From Paraferrimonas sedimenticola (lineage in GTDB: Bacteria; Pseudomonadota; Gammaproteobacteria; Enterobacterales; Shewanellaceae), in assembly GCF_002282855.1 (NCBI RefSeq), contig NZ_NRIR01000002.1, forward strand, positions 275,196 through 339,195: a stretch of 64,000 nt of DNA. The letters run 5' to 3'. How positions within the stretch are numbered: position 1 is the stretch's first letter; each line of letters begins with the position of its first letter. The notes beneath the pieces were generated by a model, which saw only the letters and a program-made list of their open reading frames with translations, had not been told where the DNA came from and did no database searches. The position numbers and the translations under genes are program-made. Of this stretch, positions 29,289 through 39,635 are shown in pieces.

Positions 29289-29319
29289 AATCGGCCGCAA
29301 TAAAAGATTGTGGCCGATT
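29289..29319 (-). promoter_or_regulatory. Hairpin next to the transposase start codon
   Basis: AATCGGCCGCAA (29289-29300) pairs with TTGTGGCCGATT (29308-29319), 12 bp with one wobble and a 7-nt loop. In the reverse-strand transcript it ends four bases before the transposase ATG, covering the ribosome-binding position. It could silence translation of read-through mRNA from ispB. Confidence 0.65.
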
Positions 29320-29359
29320 ATGCGGTACTGCCAAGATCGGTCAACTATCTAAAACGATC

Positions 29360-29383
29360 GGCATTACTCACATGAGCGGCTTT
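29360..29383. repeat. Right terminal inverted repeat of the IS4-family element
   Basis: Partner of 27932-27955 (22 of 24 positions). The ispB stop codon lies 20 bases beyond its outer end. Confidence 0.88.
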
Positions 29384-29403
29384 CCTATATTCAAAATTCA
29401 ATC

Positions 29404-30375
29404 TTAGTGAGAGCGACTCACTGCAATATCCGCCAACGCTTTCATCGCTTCTTTGTGCGGGCCATCGGCAATGATATCTAATGCGACCTTGGCTTTTTCT
29501 GCTTCCTGGCGAGCAATTTTAGCTGTGTAGTCCAAAGCGCCGCTTTGCTGAAGTGCTTCTACTACCTGGTCCACTACCTCGGTGCCATCGCCATTCTCAA
29601 TTGCGCTGCGGATCATTTGGCTTTGTTCTGGCGTACCGTTGGCCATAGCGTAGATTAGCGGCAGGGTGGGTTTGCCCTCGGCGAGATCGTCACCGATATT
29701 CTTGCCCAGTTCGTCGGCATCCGCGGTGTAATCGAGTAAATCGTCGGCTAGTTGGAAGGCGGTACCCAAATAGGTGCCAAAATCCGCTAGGGCTTTTTGC
29801 TCTTCGATATTGGCACCACCCAGCATGCCGCCCAAACGGGTGCAGGCCTCAAACAGCTTGGCGGTCTTACAGTAAATCACCCGCATGTAGCTTTCTTCAG
29901 TGGTGTCTGGGTCGTTACAGTTCATTAACTGCAACACTTCACCTTCGGCCAAAATGTTGGTGGTTTTGGCGAGTTCGCTTAGAATCTCTAGGCTTTCCAA
30001 TTCGGTCATTAATTGGAAAGCGCGAGTGTACAAAAAGTCGCCAACCAAGACACTGGCGCTGTTGCCGAACAGAGCATTGGCGGTCTCACGACCACGACGC
30101 AAAGTAGACTCGTCGACTACGTCGTCGTGTAGCAGAGTCGAGGTATGGATGAACTCAACAATCGCCGCCAGCTTATAGTGCTTATCGCCGTCATAGCCCA
30201 TTGCATTAGCTGCTAGGGTGCACAGCATGGGACGCATGCGCTTGCCGCCGCTGCTAATAATATAGAAGCTGAGTTGATTGATAAGCGCCACGTCGGATTG
30301 TAGCTGCTCGATGATCAACTGATTGACCTGGTTCATGTCTTGGTCGGTCAGTTGTTGAATGGCTTGTAGGTCCAT
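29404..30375 (-). CDS. ispB: Octaprenyl diphosphate synthase
   Basis: 323 residues. Both Asp-rich motifs of trans-prenyltransferases are present: LLHDDVVDES (first, about 77-86) and LADDLLDYTAD (second, about 207-217). IspB makes the octaprenyl tail of ubiquinone and menaquinone. It is divergent from rplU-rpmA, as in E. coli. The IS element lies directly downstream in the same orientation, so ispB transcripts may run into the transposase. Confidence 0.96.
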   Translation of the reverse strand: MDLQAIQQLTDQDMNQVNQLIIEQLQSDVALINQLSFYIISSGGKRMRPMLCTLAANAMGYDGDKHYKLAAIVEFIHTSTLLHDDVVDESTLRRGRETANALFGNSASVLVGDFLYTRAFQLMTELESLEILSELAKTTNILAEGEVLQLMNCNDPDTTEESYMRVIYCKTAKLFEACTRLGGMLGGANIEEQKALADFGTYLGTAFQLADDLLDYTADADELGKNIGDDLAEGKPTLPLIYAMANGTPEQSQMIRSAIENGDGTEVVDQVVEALQQSGALDYTAKIARQEAEKAKVALDIIADGPHKEAMKALADIAVSRSH

Positions 30376-30545
30376 AACCTGCTCTGAATCTGTTGTTTAT
30401 TTGCTTCGCAGTTGCGTTGGTTTCGTTAGCAAAAATGCGAAACTATAGTTTGCGCAATGGTACCTTAAATCTAAGCTCAACACAGCCCTATAAGCGAGCG
30501 GCTGTGCTAACATTGAACTCTAGTTTGATCTTTTCTAAATACTGC

Positions 30546-30574
30546 TTGCGGGATGCCAATCTTGTACGTATAAT
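30546..30574 (+). promoter_or_regulatory. Sigma-70 promoter of rplU-rpmA
   Basis: TTGCGG (30546-30551) and a perfect TATAAT (30569-30574) are separated by 17 bp, giving a leader of about 80 nt before the rplU ATG. The ispB promoter must lie on the opposite strand in the same 286-bp region (30376-30661), which holds no gene that I can support. Confidence 0.75.
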
Positions 30575-30661
30575 CCGCGGCCATTGTCTATAAATTTAAG
30601 TCGCAATTCAGGTTCAATCCAATGACGCTGATTTGTGCATCTATTGTGGAGTTAAATAGCT

Positions 30662-30973
30662 ATGTACGCTGTTTTCCAAAGTGGCGGTAAGCAACACCGC
30701 GTAGCCGAAGGCCAAACCCTTCGCTTGGAGAAACTGGAAGTTGAAACCGGTTCTACCGTTGAATTTGATAACGTTTTGCTAGTTGCTAACGGCGAAGACG
30801 TTAAAGTTGGTGCACCTTACGTTGAAGGTTCAAAGGTTACTGCTGAAGTAGTAACTCACGGCCGTGGCGATAAAGTTAAGATCGTTAAGTTCCGTCGTCG
30901 TAAGCACTCTCGCAAGCAGATGGGCCACCGTCAGTGGTTCACTGAAGTGAAAATTACTGGCATCAACGCTTAA
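30662..30973 (+). CDS. rplU: 50S ribosomal protein L21
   Basis: 103 residues, the standard length, with typical L21 features: [14 protein letters not shown] at the N-terminus and the basic [15 protein letters not shown] near the C-terminus that binds 23S rRNA. It is followed by rpmA after 15 bases. Confidence 0.98.
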   Translation: MYAVFQSGGKQHRVAEGQTLRLEKLEVETGSTVEFDNVLLVANGEDVKVGAPYVEGSKVTAEVVTHGRGDKVKIVKFRRRKHSRKQMGHRQWFTEVKITGINA

Positions 30974-30988
30974 TAGGAGACATTACTC

Positions 30989-31246
30989 ATGGCACATAAA
31001 AAGGCTGGTGGTTCTACCCGAAATGGTCGCGATTCAGAAAGCAAACGCCTAGGTGTTAAGCGTTTCGGCGGCGAGTCTGTATTGGCTGGTAACATCATCG
31101 TTCGTCAACGTGGTACTAAATTCCACGCTGGTGACAACGTAGGTTGTGGTAAAGACCACACTCTATTTGCTACTGCCAACGGCAAAGTACAGTTCGAAGT
31201 AAAAGGTCCTAAAAACCGCAAATTCGTTAGCATCATCGCTGACTAA
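30989..31246 (+). CDS. rpmA: 50S ribosomal protein L27
   Basis: 85 residues beginning [16 protein letters not shown], the flexible L27 tail that reaches the peptidyl-transferase centre. [13 protein letters not shown] is the conserved core. It is co-transcribed with rplU and preceded by a TAGGAGA site. No N-terminal cleavage extension like that of Firmicutes is seen. Confidence 0.98.
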   Translation: MAHKKAGGSTRNGRDSESKRLGVKRFGGESVLAGNIIVRQRGTKFHAGDNVGCGKDHTLFATANGKVQFEVKGPKNRKFVSIIAD

Positions 31247-31268
31247 TTTCGAGACCTGAGATTTCGAG

Positions 31269-31300
31269 TAAGCCCTGCTGTTAAGCGGGGCTTTCTTTTT
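31269..31300 (+). terminator. Terminator after rpmA
   Basis: AAGCCCTGCT pairs with AGCGGGGCTT around GTTA, followed by TCTTTTT. Confidence 0.88.
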
Positions 31301-31327
31301 GGCGTAAGCCAACCCTTGCACATATAA

Positions 31328-32572
<1,245 letters not shown>

Positions 32573-32596
32573 CCACACACAAGGAGCTGTATCGCA

Positions 32597-33097
32597 ATGC
32601 GGATTGCACTGATTGCCGCCATGGCGCACGACCGAGTGATTGGCAAAGACAATCAAATGCCTTGGCATTTGCCCGAAGATCTCAAACACTTTAAAGCCAC
32701 AACTATGGGTAAGCCTGTGGTGATGGGGCGCAAGACCTTTGAGTCGATTGGTCGTCCACTACCTGGTCGTTTGAACTTGGTGATCAGTCGCCAAAGCGAC
32801 TACGCCCCAGACGGTGTAAGCGTTGCCAGTTCGGTCGAGCAAGCGGTTGAGATAGCAAAGGCGCACGGTGACATCGAAGAGTTGATGATCATCGGTGGCG
32901 GCCAGCTATATCGCATGATGCTCCCCTTTGCCGAGCGTTTGTATCTGACTCACATCGATTTAGCCGCAGAAGGGGATACTCGTTTCCCTGAGTGGGACGA
33001 CGGTAGCTGGCAATGTATTGAGCAAAGCCAGCACACCAATGACAAAGGTTTGAGCTATCAGTTTTGCACTTACGAGCGCCCAGCTCAGCAAGGCTAA
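32597..33097 (+). CDS. folA: Dihydrofolate reductase
   Basis: 166 residues with the DHFR N-terminus IALIAAMAHDRVIGKDNQMPWHLPEDL cut here to its key parts: the Met20-loop region and the catalytic Asp at about residue 28 in LPEDLKHFK. Other motifs are MGRKTFESIG and IIGGGQLY. It reduces dihydrofolate to tetrahydrofolate with NADPH. A clear AAGGAG site lies upstream and a strong terminator downstream. Confidence 0.97.
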   Translation: MRIALIAAMAHDRVIGKDNQMPWHLPEDLKHFKATTMGKPVVMGRKTFESIGRPLPGRLNLVISRQSDYAPDGVSVASSVEQAVEIAKAHGDIEELMIIGGGQLYRMMLPFAERLYLTHIDLAAEGDTRFPEWDDGSWQCIEQSQHTNDKGLSYQFCTYERPAQQG

Positions 33098-33115
33098 CAA
33101 AGCCAAAAGCCCATT

Positions 33116-33143
33116 AAAAAAGGCCGCGCAAGCGGCCTTTTTG
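33116..33143. terminator. Bidirectional terminator between folA and the chemoreceptor gene
   Basis: AAAAAGGCCGC pairs with GCGGCCTTTTT around GCAA, with A and T runs on either side, serving both convergent genes. Confidence 0.92.
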
Positions 33144-33159
33144 ATGCTTGGAAGCTAGC

Positions 33160-35190
33160 TTAGCTGGCTTTGAATTCAGACACAGAGCCACGCATCTCTT
33201 CGGCCAAGCGGGCCACTTGCGAGCTCGACTGATTGGTCTGCTCGGAAGCGACACTGCTCTCCTCAGAGATTTGCGCAATTTGCTCTAAGCGCTCGGCGAT
33301 TTGCTGGCTCACTTGATGCTGCTCTTTGGCGGCGTGGGCAATTTGCGAGCCGGATTCAAAGGCCTGGTGCACAGCGTCGGTTAGCACAGTCAGCGCTTGC
33401 GCCGATTCCATTTGTTTCTCCACACAAGAGTCGGCTTGACGACGGCCGGCTTGCATCGCAGCAACCGCTTGTTGAGCACCTTGCTGTAGCGCTTCAATCA
33501 TCTGCTGAATTTCTTGAGTGGAATCTTGAGTGCGCTGGGCCAGGTTGCGCACTTCATCGGCGACTACCGCAAAGCCTCGACCTTGCTCACCGGCGCGAGC
33601 AGCCTCAATGGCGGCGTTAAGTGCCAGTAGGTTGGTCTGCTCTGCGATACCGCGAATCACGTCTAGAATCGAGCCAATGGCGGCTGAGTCTTCGTGCAGC
33701 TGATTAATCACATTAGAGGCTTGGGCCACTTCGTCGGCCAGTCCCAAAATGGTGTTCTTGTTTTCGTCGGCCAAACGGGCGATGTTCTCTGCCTCTTCAT
33801 CGGCCATCTTAATTTCGCCTAGAGCGTCGTTGGCATTGGCGGCGACCGTTTGTGCAGAGGCATTTAGCTCTTGAGTCGCACTGGCTGCCAAGTTCATCTG
33901 ATCTTTTTGAACCTGAATACCTTTAGCAGTTTGCTCGGTCACAGTGGCGGTTTGCTCGGCCGCTGCGGCCAGTTGTCCCGCGCGGTCTTGAATCGCCATG
34001 ATCAGCTCTTTAAGACGACCGGACAGTTGGTTGCAGTTGGCCGACAGCTCGGCAAACTCATCTTTGCCCTTCACCGGTAAGGTGTGGCTGAGATCTCCGC
34101 TGGCCAAAACCATGAAGGCTTCGTTAATTTTTGGCAGGTTCAGTACGATGGGGCGCACGGTAAAGTAGCCGACTACCACGGCTACTACAATTGCTGCCAC
34201 CATCACCACAGTGGTCAGGGTTTGAGCCGAGCTAATCGCGTCTATCGTGTTGCTACCGATTTTGTCGGTGGCCAAGTTCAAAGTGTCGGCCAGTTGGCCG
34301 AGGGATTGAGTGTACTGAGCGACCTGCGACTCCAGCTCGTTCATCATGGTGTCGGCTTGAGTCAACAGATTCACTTTCTGTTTGTGGGTTGGTTGCAATG
34401 CAGAGCCGCCTTGGAACAATTCAAGGGTAGCGTTAACCGAGTCAACTAAGGTTTCGCTGGCATCCACCCAATCGGTGGCTTCGGCGTCTTGCAGCAGCAT
34501 GTTTGAACGGCCGTTAAAATCGGCGTACAAAAAACTCAGCTCTTGAGCAATTTGCTCTGTGCCAGTCACTGTGGTCTGCAGCAATAGCGCTTTTTGAGCT
34601 TCGCTCAAGCGAATCAGTAAGGCATCGATGGCGGCGGCGTGATCCGCGAGTTTCAGCTCGGCAGCATTGTCGCTAAATTCCAGGTCCAACACATCCAATA
34701 GGCTGTCGGTGGTTTCTTCCAACTGTGTCTCGATCGCTACCGACTGGGCTTGCAGCTGGTTTTCCAGAGCAATGATGCGCTCGCGAGTTTGCACCAGTTG
34801 CTGTGCTTTGCCTTTAAAGGTGTCGTTGTTTTGCACCACAGGCTCGAGCTCGCTGGCCAGAGCTTGATAAGGCGACAAAATCTGGCCTAAATCCACAAGC
34901 AAACTGTCGAGTTCGCCTTGGTTGTTGTTTAGGCGAGTGCTTAAGCTACTCAGTTGATCGGACGATTGGCTATTTGCGGCGGTAAGCAGCACGCGCTGCT
35001 GATCGGCGAGCAGTGTGTTAATGCTGACATTGGCTTTCATCGCCGGCATATTGACTTGTTGAAGTTGTGAACTGTTGTCCTTAACTCCGTCCACGGTGAT
35101 AAGCGAAGCGGCACCTAACACCAGCAATAAGAGAGTAACTAAGACAAAGCCGCCGACGGCTCGCATAGCGACACTGACTTTCATGGCCAT
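33160..35190 (-). CDS. Methyl-accepting chemotaxis protein
   Basis: 676 residues. The first membrane helix (about 12-33) is followed by a long helical periplasmic sensor region (about 35-325, Gln/Leu/Ser-rich), a second helix near 328-348, a HAMP segment, then the signalling domain. The hairpin tip is conserved ([20 protein letters not shown] and [16 protein letters not shown]). There is no C-terminal CheR-binding pentapeptide; it ends SEFKAS. The ligand cannot be told. A second ATG two codons in is an alternative start. Confidence 0.94.
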   Translation of the reverse strand: MAMKVSVAMRAVGGFVLVTLLLLVLGAASLITVDGVKDNSSQLQQVNMPAMKANVSINTLLADQQRVLLTAANSQSSDQLSSLSTRLNNNQGELDSLLVDLGQILSPYQALASELEPVVQNNDTFKGKAQQLVQTRERIIALENQLQAQSVAIETQLEETTDSLLDVLDLEFSDNAAELKLADHAAAIDALLIRLSEAQKALLLQTTVTGTEQIAQELSFLYADFNGRSNMLLQDAEATDWVDASETLVDSVNATLELFQGGSALQPTHKQKVNLLTQADTMMNELESQVAQYTQSLGQLADTLNLATDKIGSNTIDAISSAQTLTTVVMVAAIVVAVVVGYFTVRPIVLNLPKINEAFMVLASGDLSHTLPVKGKDEFAELSANCNQLSGRLKELIMAIQDRAGQLAAAAEQTATVTEQTAKGIQVQKDQMNLAASATQELNASAQTVAANANDALGEIKMADEEAENIARLADENKNTILGLADEVAQASNVINQLHEDSAAIGSILDVIRGIAEQTNLLALNAAIEAARAGEQGRGFAVVADEVRNLAQRTQDSTQEIQQMIEALQQGAQQAVAAMQAGRRQADSCVEKQMESAQALTVLTDAVHQAFESGSQIAHAAKEQHQVSQQIAERLEQIAQISEESSVASEQTNQSSSQVARLAEEMRGSVSEFKAS

Positions 35191-35223
35191 TGCTGTAATC
35201 CTTGGTTTTTCGGTAGTTCTAAG

Positions 35224-36057
35224 TTATCGGCTTGTTATTATTTTTCTTGAGCTTTTTAGTGACGCTTGTCGAATAAATTGATTGGATTCGCTGTGCCACA
35301 GGGTTAGCTCATTGCCCCATACACACCCTGTGTCCAAGGCGAGAATGTCTTCCCGGTCGGTTTTTCCCTGCAAGGCTGCCCAGTGGCCAAACAGCAGTCG
35401 GCTGCCTCTGGGTTTACGCGGGAATTTAAACCAGGGAATTAGCATGCTATCGCTGGCGGTTGCGAGTTTGTGCTCAAACTCCAAATCTCCTTTCGGAGTG
35501 AGAAAACGCATTCGCGTTAGCGCGTTAATGGTGTAACGCCAGCGGTTTATTTCGGTGTCTTTGGGGTTGAAGCGAGCCGGTTCATTGCCGTACATGGCGC
35601 GAATCAGGCTCAAGTAATCTGGGCTGGCGAGGACTTGTTGTACTTCGGCGGCTTGGTTTTGGGCATCTTTTATTCGCCACTGCGGTGGGATACCAGCGTG
35701 AGTCAGCGCTAACTTCTGTTGTTTATCTCGAATAATGAGCGGCTGGCGCCGCAACCAATCAATCAGCTTAGGCGCGTCTTTGGCTTGAAGTAGAGGCTCG
35801 AGCTGATCTGAGGGCTTGGCGCGTTTTAGTTTGGCGACCACTGCCAGCAAATGCAGGTCGTGATTGCCCAGCACTGTGTGGACAGCCCCTTGGTGCTTTT
35901 CGAAATAGCGCAGGGTTTTGAGTGAATCTGGCCCACGTGCAACCAAATCACCGCTAGCCCATAAATTATCTTTAGACGGGTTAAATTCAACCTTGGCTAG
36001 CAAGCGCTCGAGTTCGTCAAAACAGCCCTGAATATCACCCACATAATAATTAGCCAT
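35224..36057 (-). CDS. apaH: Symmetrical bis(5'-nucleosyl)-tetraphosphatase ApaH
   Basis: 277 residues from the ATG at 36057 (MANYYVGDIQGCFDEL), the normal family start; the longer frame would run into apaG. Metallophosphatase motifs are GDIQGC, GDLVARG and GNHDLHLLA. It hydrolyses Ap4A to two ADP. Last gene of the lptD-surA-pdxA-rsmA-apaG-apaH operon, 23 bases after apaG. Confidence 0.96.
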   Translation of the reverse strand: MANYYVGDIQGCFDELERLLAKVEFNPSKDNLWASGDLVARGPDSLKTLRYFEKHQGAVHTVLGNHDLHLLAVVAKLKRAKPSDQLEPLLQAKDAPKLIDWLRRQPLIIRDKQQKLALTHAGIPPQWRIKDAQNQAAEVQQVLASPDYLSLIRAMYGNEPARFNPKDTEINRWRYTINALTRMRFLTPKGDLEFEHKLATASDSMLIPWFKFPRKPRGSRLLFGHWAALQGKTDREDILALDTGCVWGNELTLWHSESNQFIRQASLKSSRKIITSR

Positions 36058-36080
36058 CTCGTCGAACTCTTTGCACGGGC

Positions 36081-36464
36081 TTAATGGACAATGCCTGGCA
36101 CCGCGAGTCGAAACACAGGAATAGTGACCTGAAAACGCTCTTCGAGTTCGCAATTCATGGTGTAGCAGCCCTGCATGGTACCCATTTGAGTTTCCAGCAT
36201 TGCCGCTGAGGTGTAGGTGAAGGACTCGCCTGGTTCTATGGTTGGCGTTTTGCCAATAACCCCATCGCCTTGCACCTCGTTGACTTTACCGTTGCCATCG
36301 GTGATCAACCAATGGCGGGATAATAAGGTCACCGCCACTGCACCTTGGTTGGCAATGGTAATCGTGTATTGATACAGGTACTTGTCGTCTTCAGGCTGCG
36401 ACTGCTGTGGCACGTACTCTGTGACCACGCTGATTTTCACATCCTGTGCTAACAGTGAGGTCAT
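36081..36464 (-). CDS. apaG: ApaG (CorD) protein
   Basis: 127 residues, a single beta-sandwich domain with the ApaG signature around HWLITDGNGKVNEVQGDGVIG and the pattern GTMQGCYTM near residues 92-100. Function is poorly defined; it is linked to Mg2+/Co2+ resistance in enterobacteria. It sits 10 bases after rsmA and directly before apaH, as in E. coli. Confidence 0.96.
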   Translation of the reverse strand: MTSLLAQDVKISVVTEYVPQQSQPEDDKYLYQYTITIANQGAVAVTLLSRHWLITDGNGKVNEVQGDGVIGKTPTIEPGESFTYTSAAMLETQMGTMQGCYTMNCELEERFQVTIPVFRLAVPGIVH

Positions 36465-36474
36465 GCCGGAGCTC

Positions 36475-37275
36475 CTAGCGTTGGCTTAACAGGTTAGCGA
36501 GCGCAACGTACTGCGCTACAGTGATTTGTTCGGGGCGCAGGGTGGCGTCGACACCCAGCTGCGTAAAGTCCTCGTCGCTGAAAAGCTTTTTGAGGTTGTT
36601 GCGCAAGGTTTTGCGGCGCATGTTAAATGCGGTGCTGGTGACGTGGTGCAATTTCGCAAGGTCTTGGCATGGATGCGGATTGTCCTTGTAAGGCACCAGG
36701 CGCACCACGGCAGAGTCGACCTTTGGCGGCGGCACAAACGAACCCGGTGGTACTTCAAGCACTGGAATCACCTGACAGTGATATTGAGCCATTACCGTCA
36801 AACGACCATAGGCCTTAGTCCCAGGCGCGGCAGACAGGCGTAATACCACTTCTTTTTGCAACATGAAGTGCATGTTCTCAATGTGCTCGGCGTACTCGAA
36901 CAAGTGGAACATCAGTGGCGTTGAGATGTTGTACGGCAGGTTGCCAAACACCTTCATTGACTTGCCTTCTTCGACCAGTTGGCCGAAGTCGAATTTGAGC
37001 GCATCACCTTGATGAATATTGAGCTTAGGTCCCAAAAAAGGGTGGCTGGTTAACCGCGCTACCAAGTCCTTATCGAGCTCGACCACATTCAAGCAGTCGA
37101 TTTTCTCCGCTACCGGCTCTGTAATAGCGCCAAGACCCGGACCAATTTCGACCATGGTGTGGTCGTTATCTGGGGAAATAGCGGCGACGATACGACCTAT
37201 GATGGCATCGTCATTTAAAAAGTTTTGGCCGAAACGCTTACGGGCGTGGTGACCGAGATGGACTTTGTTGCTCAT
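36475..37275 (-). CDS. rsmA: 16S rRNA dimethyladenosine transferase RsmA (KsgA)
   Basis: 266 residues. SAM-binding motif [11 protein letters not shown] (about 43-53), the N-terminal [10 protein letters not shown] and the catalytic NLPYNIST (about 113-120) are present. It dimethylates two adjacent adenines near the 16S rRNA 3' end. It overlaps pdxA by four bases (ATGA). Confidence 0.97.
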   Translation of the reverse strand: MSNKVHLGHHARKRFGQNFLNDDAIIGRIVAAISPDNDHTMVEIGPGLGAITEPVAEKIDCLNVVELDKDLVARLTSHPFLGPKLNIHQGDALKFDFGQLVEEGKSMKVFGNLPYNISTPLMFHLFEYAEHIENMHFMLQKEVVLRLSAAPGTKAYGRLTVMAQYHCQVIPVLEVPPGSFVPPPKVDSAVVRLVPYKDNPHPCQDLAKLHHVTSTAFNMRRKTLRNNLKKLFSDEDFTQLGVDATLRPEQITVAQYVALANLLSQR

Positions 37276-38255
37276 TGACTCTTGCTTGCTAATTCGATGG
37301 CGCGATTAAGGGCGCAGACAAAGCTACCCAGGTCAGCTTTGCCACTACCGGCTAATTCAAGCGCGGTTCCGTGGTCGACCGAGGTGCGGATGTATGGCAA
37401 CCCGAGGGTAATATTTACCGAATTGCCAAAGCCCCGTGATTTTAGCACAGGCAAGCCCTGATCATGATACATAGCAAGCACGCAATCGGCGTCGTCTAGG
37501 TATTTTTGTTGGAAAAGGGTGTCTGCAGGCAATGGCCCGACCAAATCTATGCCCAATTCGCGCATTTCTTCGAGCGCGGGCGAAATGACATCAATTTCTT
37601 CGCGTCCCAAATGACCGTCTTCGCCAGCGTGAGGGTTAAGTCCGCACACGTAAATGCGCGGTTTCTCAATGGCAAATTTATTGACCAGGTCCTTGTGCAG
37701 AATCTGAATGATCTTGTGCAGCCGATCGCGAGTCACCGCCTTTGACACATAGGCCAGTGGAATGTGGGTGGTGACCAGAGCAACTTGTAACCCTTCGGTG
37801 GCCAGCAACATCACCACGTCGGTGCATCCGGCCTGATGGGCAAAAAACTCGGTGTGGCCGCTGAACGAGATACCGGCGCGATTGATAATGCCCTTGTGCA
37901 CCGGACCTGTGACGACTGCATCGAACTCGCCAGACATGTTCTTTTCGCCGGCAAAGCCCAAAGTATCCACGACGTAAGCCGAGTTGGCCTCGTTTAGCTG
38001 GCCAGGGACAACCTCGCCATCCAAATGAAATGGCGCAATGGTTAGTGTACCGGCCGCTTGTGGCTGCGGTGCTTGCCCTGGTTGATAGGGGCGTAGGTCC
38101 AATGGCAGGCCTAAACGCTTGGCTCGGCTTTGAATCAGCTCTGGGTTAGCACAAACTACCAACTCAGCAGGCCAATCGCGTTGAGCCAGTTGCACCACCA
38201 AGTCGGGTCCGATGCCAGCTGGCTCTCCAGGAGTTACCGCGATACGTAAAGTCAC
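37272..38255 (-). CDS. pdxA: 4-hydroxythreonine-4-phosphate dehydrogenase
   Basis: 327 residues with PdxA motifs [10 protein letters not shown] (9-18), [13 protein letters not shown], the metal-ligand His in FSGHTEFFA, and [11 protein letters not shown]. It acts in pyridoxal phosphate synthesis. It begins six bases after surA and is translationally coupled to rsmA. Confidence 0.97.
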   Translation of the reverse strand: MTLRIAVTPGEPAGIGPDLVVQLAQRDWPAELVVCANPELIQSRAKRLGLPLDLRPYQPGQAPQPQAAGTLTIAPFHLDGEVVPGQLNEANSAYVVDTLGFAGEKNMSGEFDAVVTGPVHKGIINRAGISFSGHTEFFAHQAGCTDVVMLLATEGLQVALVTTHIPLAYVSKAVTRDRLHKIIQILHKDLVNKFAIEKPRIYVCGLNPHAGEDGHLGREEIDVISPALEEMRELGIDLVGPLPADTLFQQKYLDDADCVLAMYHDQGLPVLKSRGFGNSVNITLGLPYIRTSVDHGTALELAGSGKADLGSFVCALNRAIELASKSQ

Positions 38256-38261
38256 TGAAAA

Positions 38262-39554
38262 TTAGCCTCTGCGCTGCATAGGTTCGATGATTTCGATGTA
38301 GGCATCGCCACGCATTTCGTTGAGCCAGTTGTTCAGCTCTTCGTTGTACTTACGGCGATAAATCAATTGATAGGCGCGGTCGTTGTTAAACTGATCGGTC
38401 GCATCTGTGGTGCGACGGTCAATCACTTGTAGCACATGCCAGCCGTGGCTTGAACGGAAGGCCGGACTGTACTCGCCAGGCTCTAAACGCTCGATGTTGT
38501 CTTTAAACGCCGGTACATAAATGCTTGGGTCAGACCATCCCAGCTCACCGCCTTTCAGCGCGCTGCCTGGATCTTCTGAATATTGACGGGCGATGTCTTC
38601 AAACTGCGCATCACCTGCTTTCACTTGGTCCATAAAGGACTCTAGCATTTCTTTGGCGCGCTCTTCAGACAAAATAGGCGATGGCTTTAACAGAATATGG
38701 CGAGTGTTCACCTCGACAATTTCCTGGGTTTCGCGACCGCGAATATCAAACACTTTAACGATGTGAAAACCCGCGCCAGACTTAATTGGGCCAAGAATGT
38801 CGTCCTTTTTAGCACCGCTCATTAGCTCGGCGAACAAGGTCGGCATTTCGTTGACATTCATAAAGCCCCAATCACCGCCTTCAAGCGCTTTTGGACCACC
38901 GGAAGCGGCAATCGCGGTGCGGCGGAAATCGGCGCCCTCTTTCAACAATTCTAAAGTCTTCTCGGCACGCTGCTTAGACGATTCCAGTTGAGACGATGAT
39001 GCGTTTGATGGCACTTCAATCAGAATGTGGCCCACGTGGAATTCGGACTCCTGCATGCCTTGCTCTTCAATCATGGCAACCAGGCTTGTCACTTCTTGAG
39101 GCGACACCTGAATTCGGCGGCGAACCTGAATACGCTGTACTTCGCCTAGAGTAATTTCCTGGCGCAATTGCTCGCGATAAGCGGCAAAGCTACCGCCCTC
39201 GGCTTCAATGGCTTCGCGCATTTGGTCAACGCTCATGTTCTGTTCTTGAGCGATATTGCCGATCATTTGGTCAAGCTGAAGATCACCCACTTGCAGGCCC
39301 ATACGCTCGGCCATCTGCATTTGCAGTGTGGTAAGGATCAGACGCTCGGTGACCTGAGTTTTCAGAGCGTTGTCAGAAGGCAGCGATTGGTCTTGCGCCT
39401 TAGCGTTCAATTTTACATTGGTCACCATGGCATCGATTTCGCTTTGCAAAATAACGCCTTCGTTGACTTGTACCGCAACTCGGTCTAACTGCGCAGCGCT
39501 AACAAGGCTGGCAATGCTCATCAAACCGGCGGCGAGAGTAATTTTCAATTTCAT
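38262..39554 (-). CDS. surA: Periplasmic chaperone / peptidyl-prolyl isomerase SurA
   Basis: 430 residues from ATG 39554 (MKLKITLAAG), close to the E. coli length; an upstream extension of the frame is rejected because it lacks a signal peptide and a ribosome site. Signal peptide about 1-20. The N-terminal chaperone domain is followed by two parvulin domains, starting near FHVGHILIEVP and VNTRHILLKP. SurA escorts outer-membrane proteins, LptD among them, to BAM. Confidence 0.96.
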   Translation of the reverse strand: MKLKITLAAGLMSIASLVSAAQLDRVAVQVNEGVILQSEIDAMVTNVKLNAKAQDQSLPSDNALKTQVTERLILTTLQMQMAERMGLQVGDLQLDQMIGNIAQEQNMSVDQMREAIEAEGGSFAAYREQLRQEITLGEVQRIQVRRRIQVSPQEVTSLVAMIEEQGMQESEFHVGHILIEVPSNASSSQLESSKQRAEKTLELLKEGADFRRTAIAASGGPKALEGGDWGFMNVNEMPTLFAELMSGAKKDDILGPIKSGAGFHIVKVFDIRGRETQEIVEVNTRHILLKPSPILSEERAKEMLESFMDQVKAGDAQFEDIARQYSEDPGSALKGGELGWSDPSIYVPAFKDNIERLEPGEYSPAFRSSHGWHVLQVIDRRTTDATDQFNNDRAYQLIYRRKYNEELNNWLNEMRGDAYIEIIEPMQRRG

Positions 39555-39635
39555 CAACTTCAATCCTGAACTTCTTGTTTGGGCTCGCATCGCACTGTGC
39601 GCCCCAAAAGTGTGTCTCACTGTATCAGCTTTTGG

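Larger units (their letters stand above)
27932..29383 (-). mobile_element. IS4-family insertion sequence
   Basis: A 1452-bp element bounded by 24-bp terminal inverted repeats at 27932-27955 and 29360-29383 that match at 22 of 24 positions (outer end AAAGCCGCTCA, inner end TGAGTAATGCC). It holds one intact transposase gene on the reverse strand. I find no target-site duplication: the left flank ends AAGCACAAA and the right flank starts CCTATATTC. It lies between the diheme lipoprotein gene and the 3' end of ispB, in the same orientation as ispB. Confidence 0.88.
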
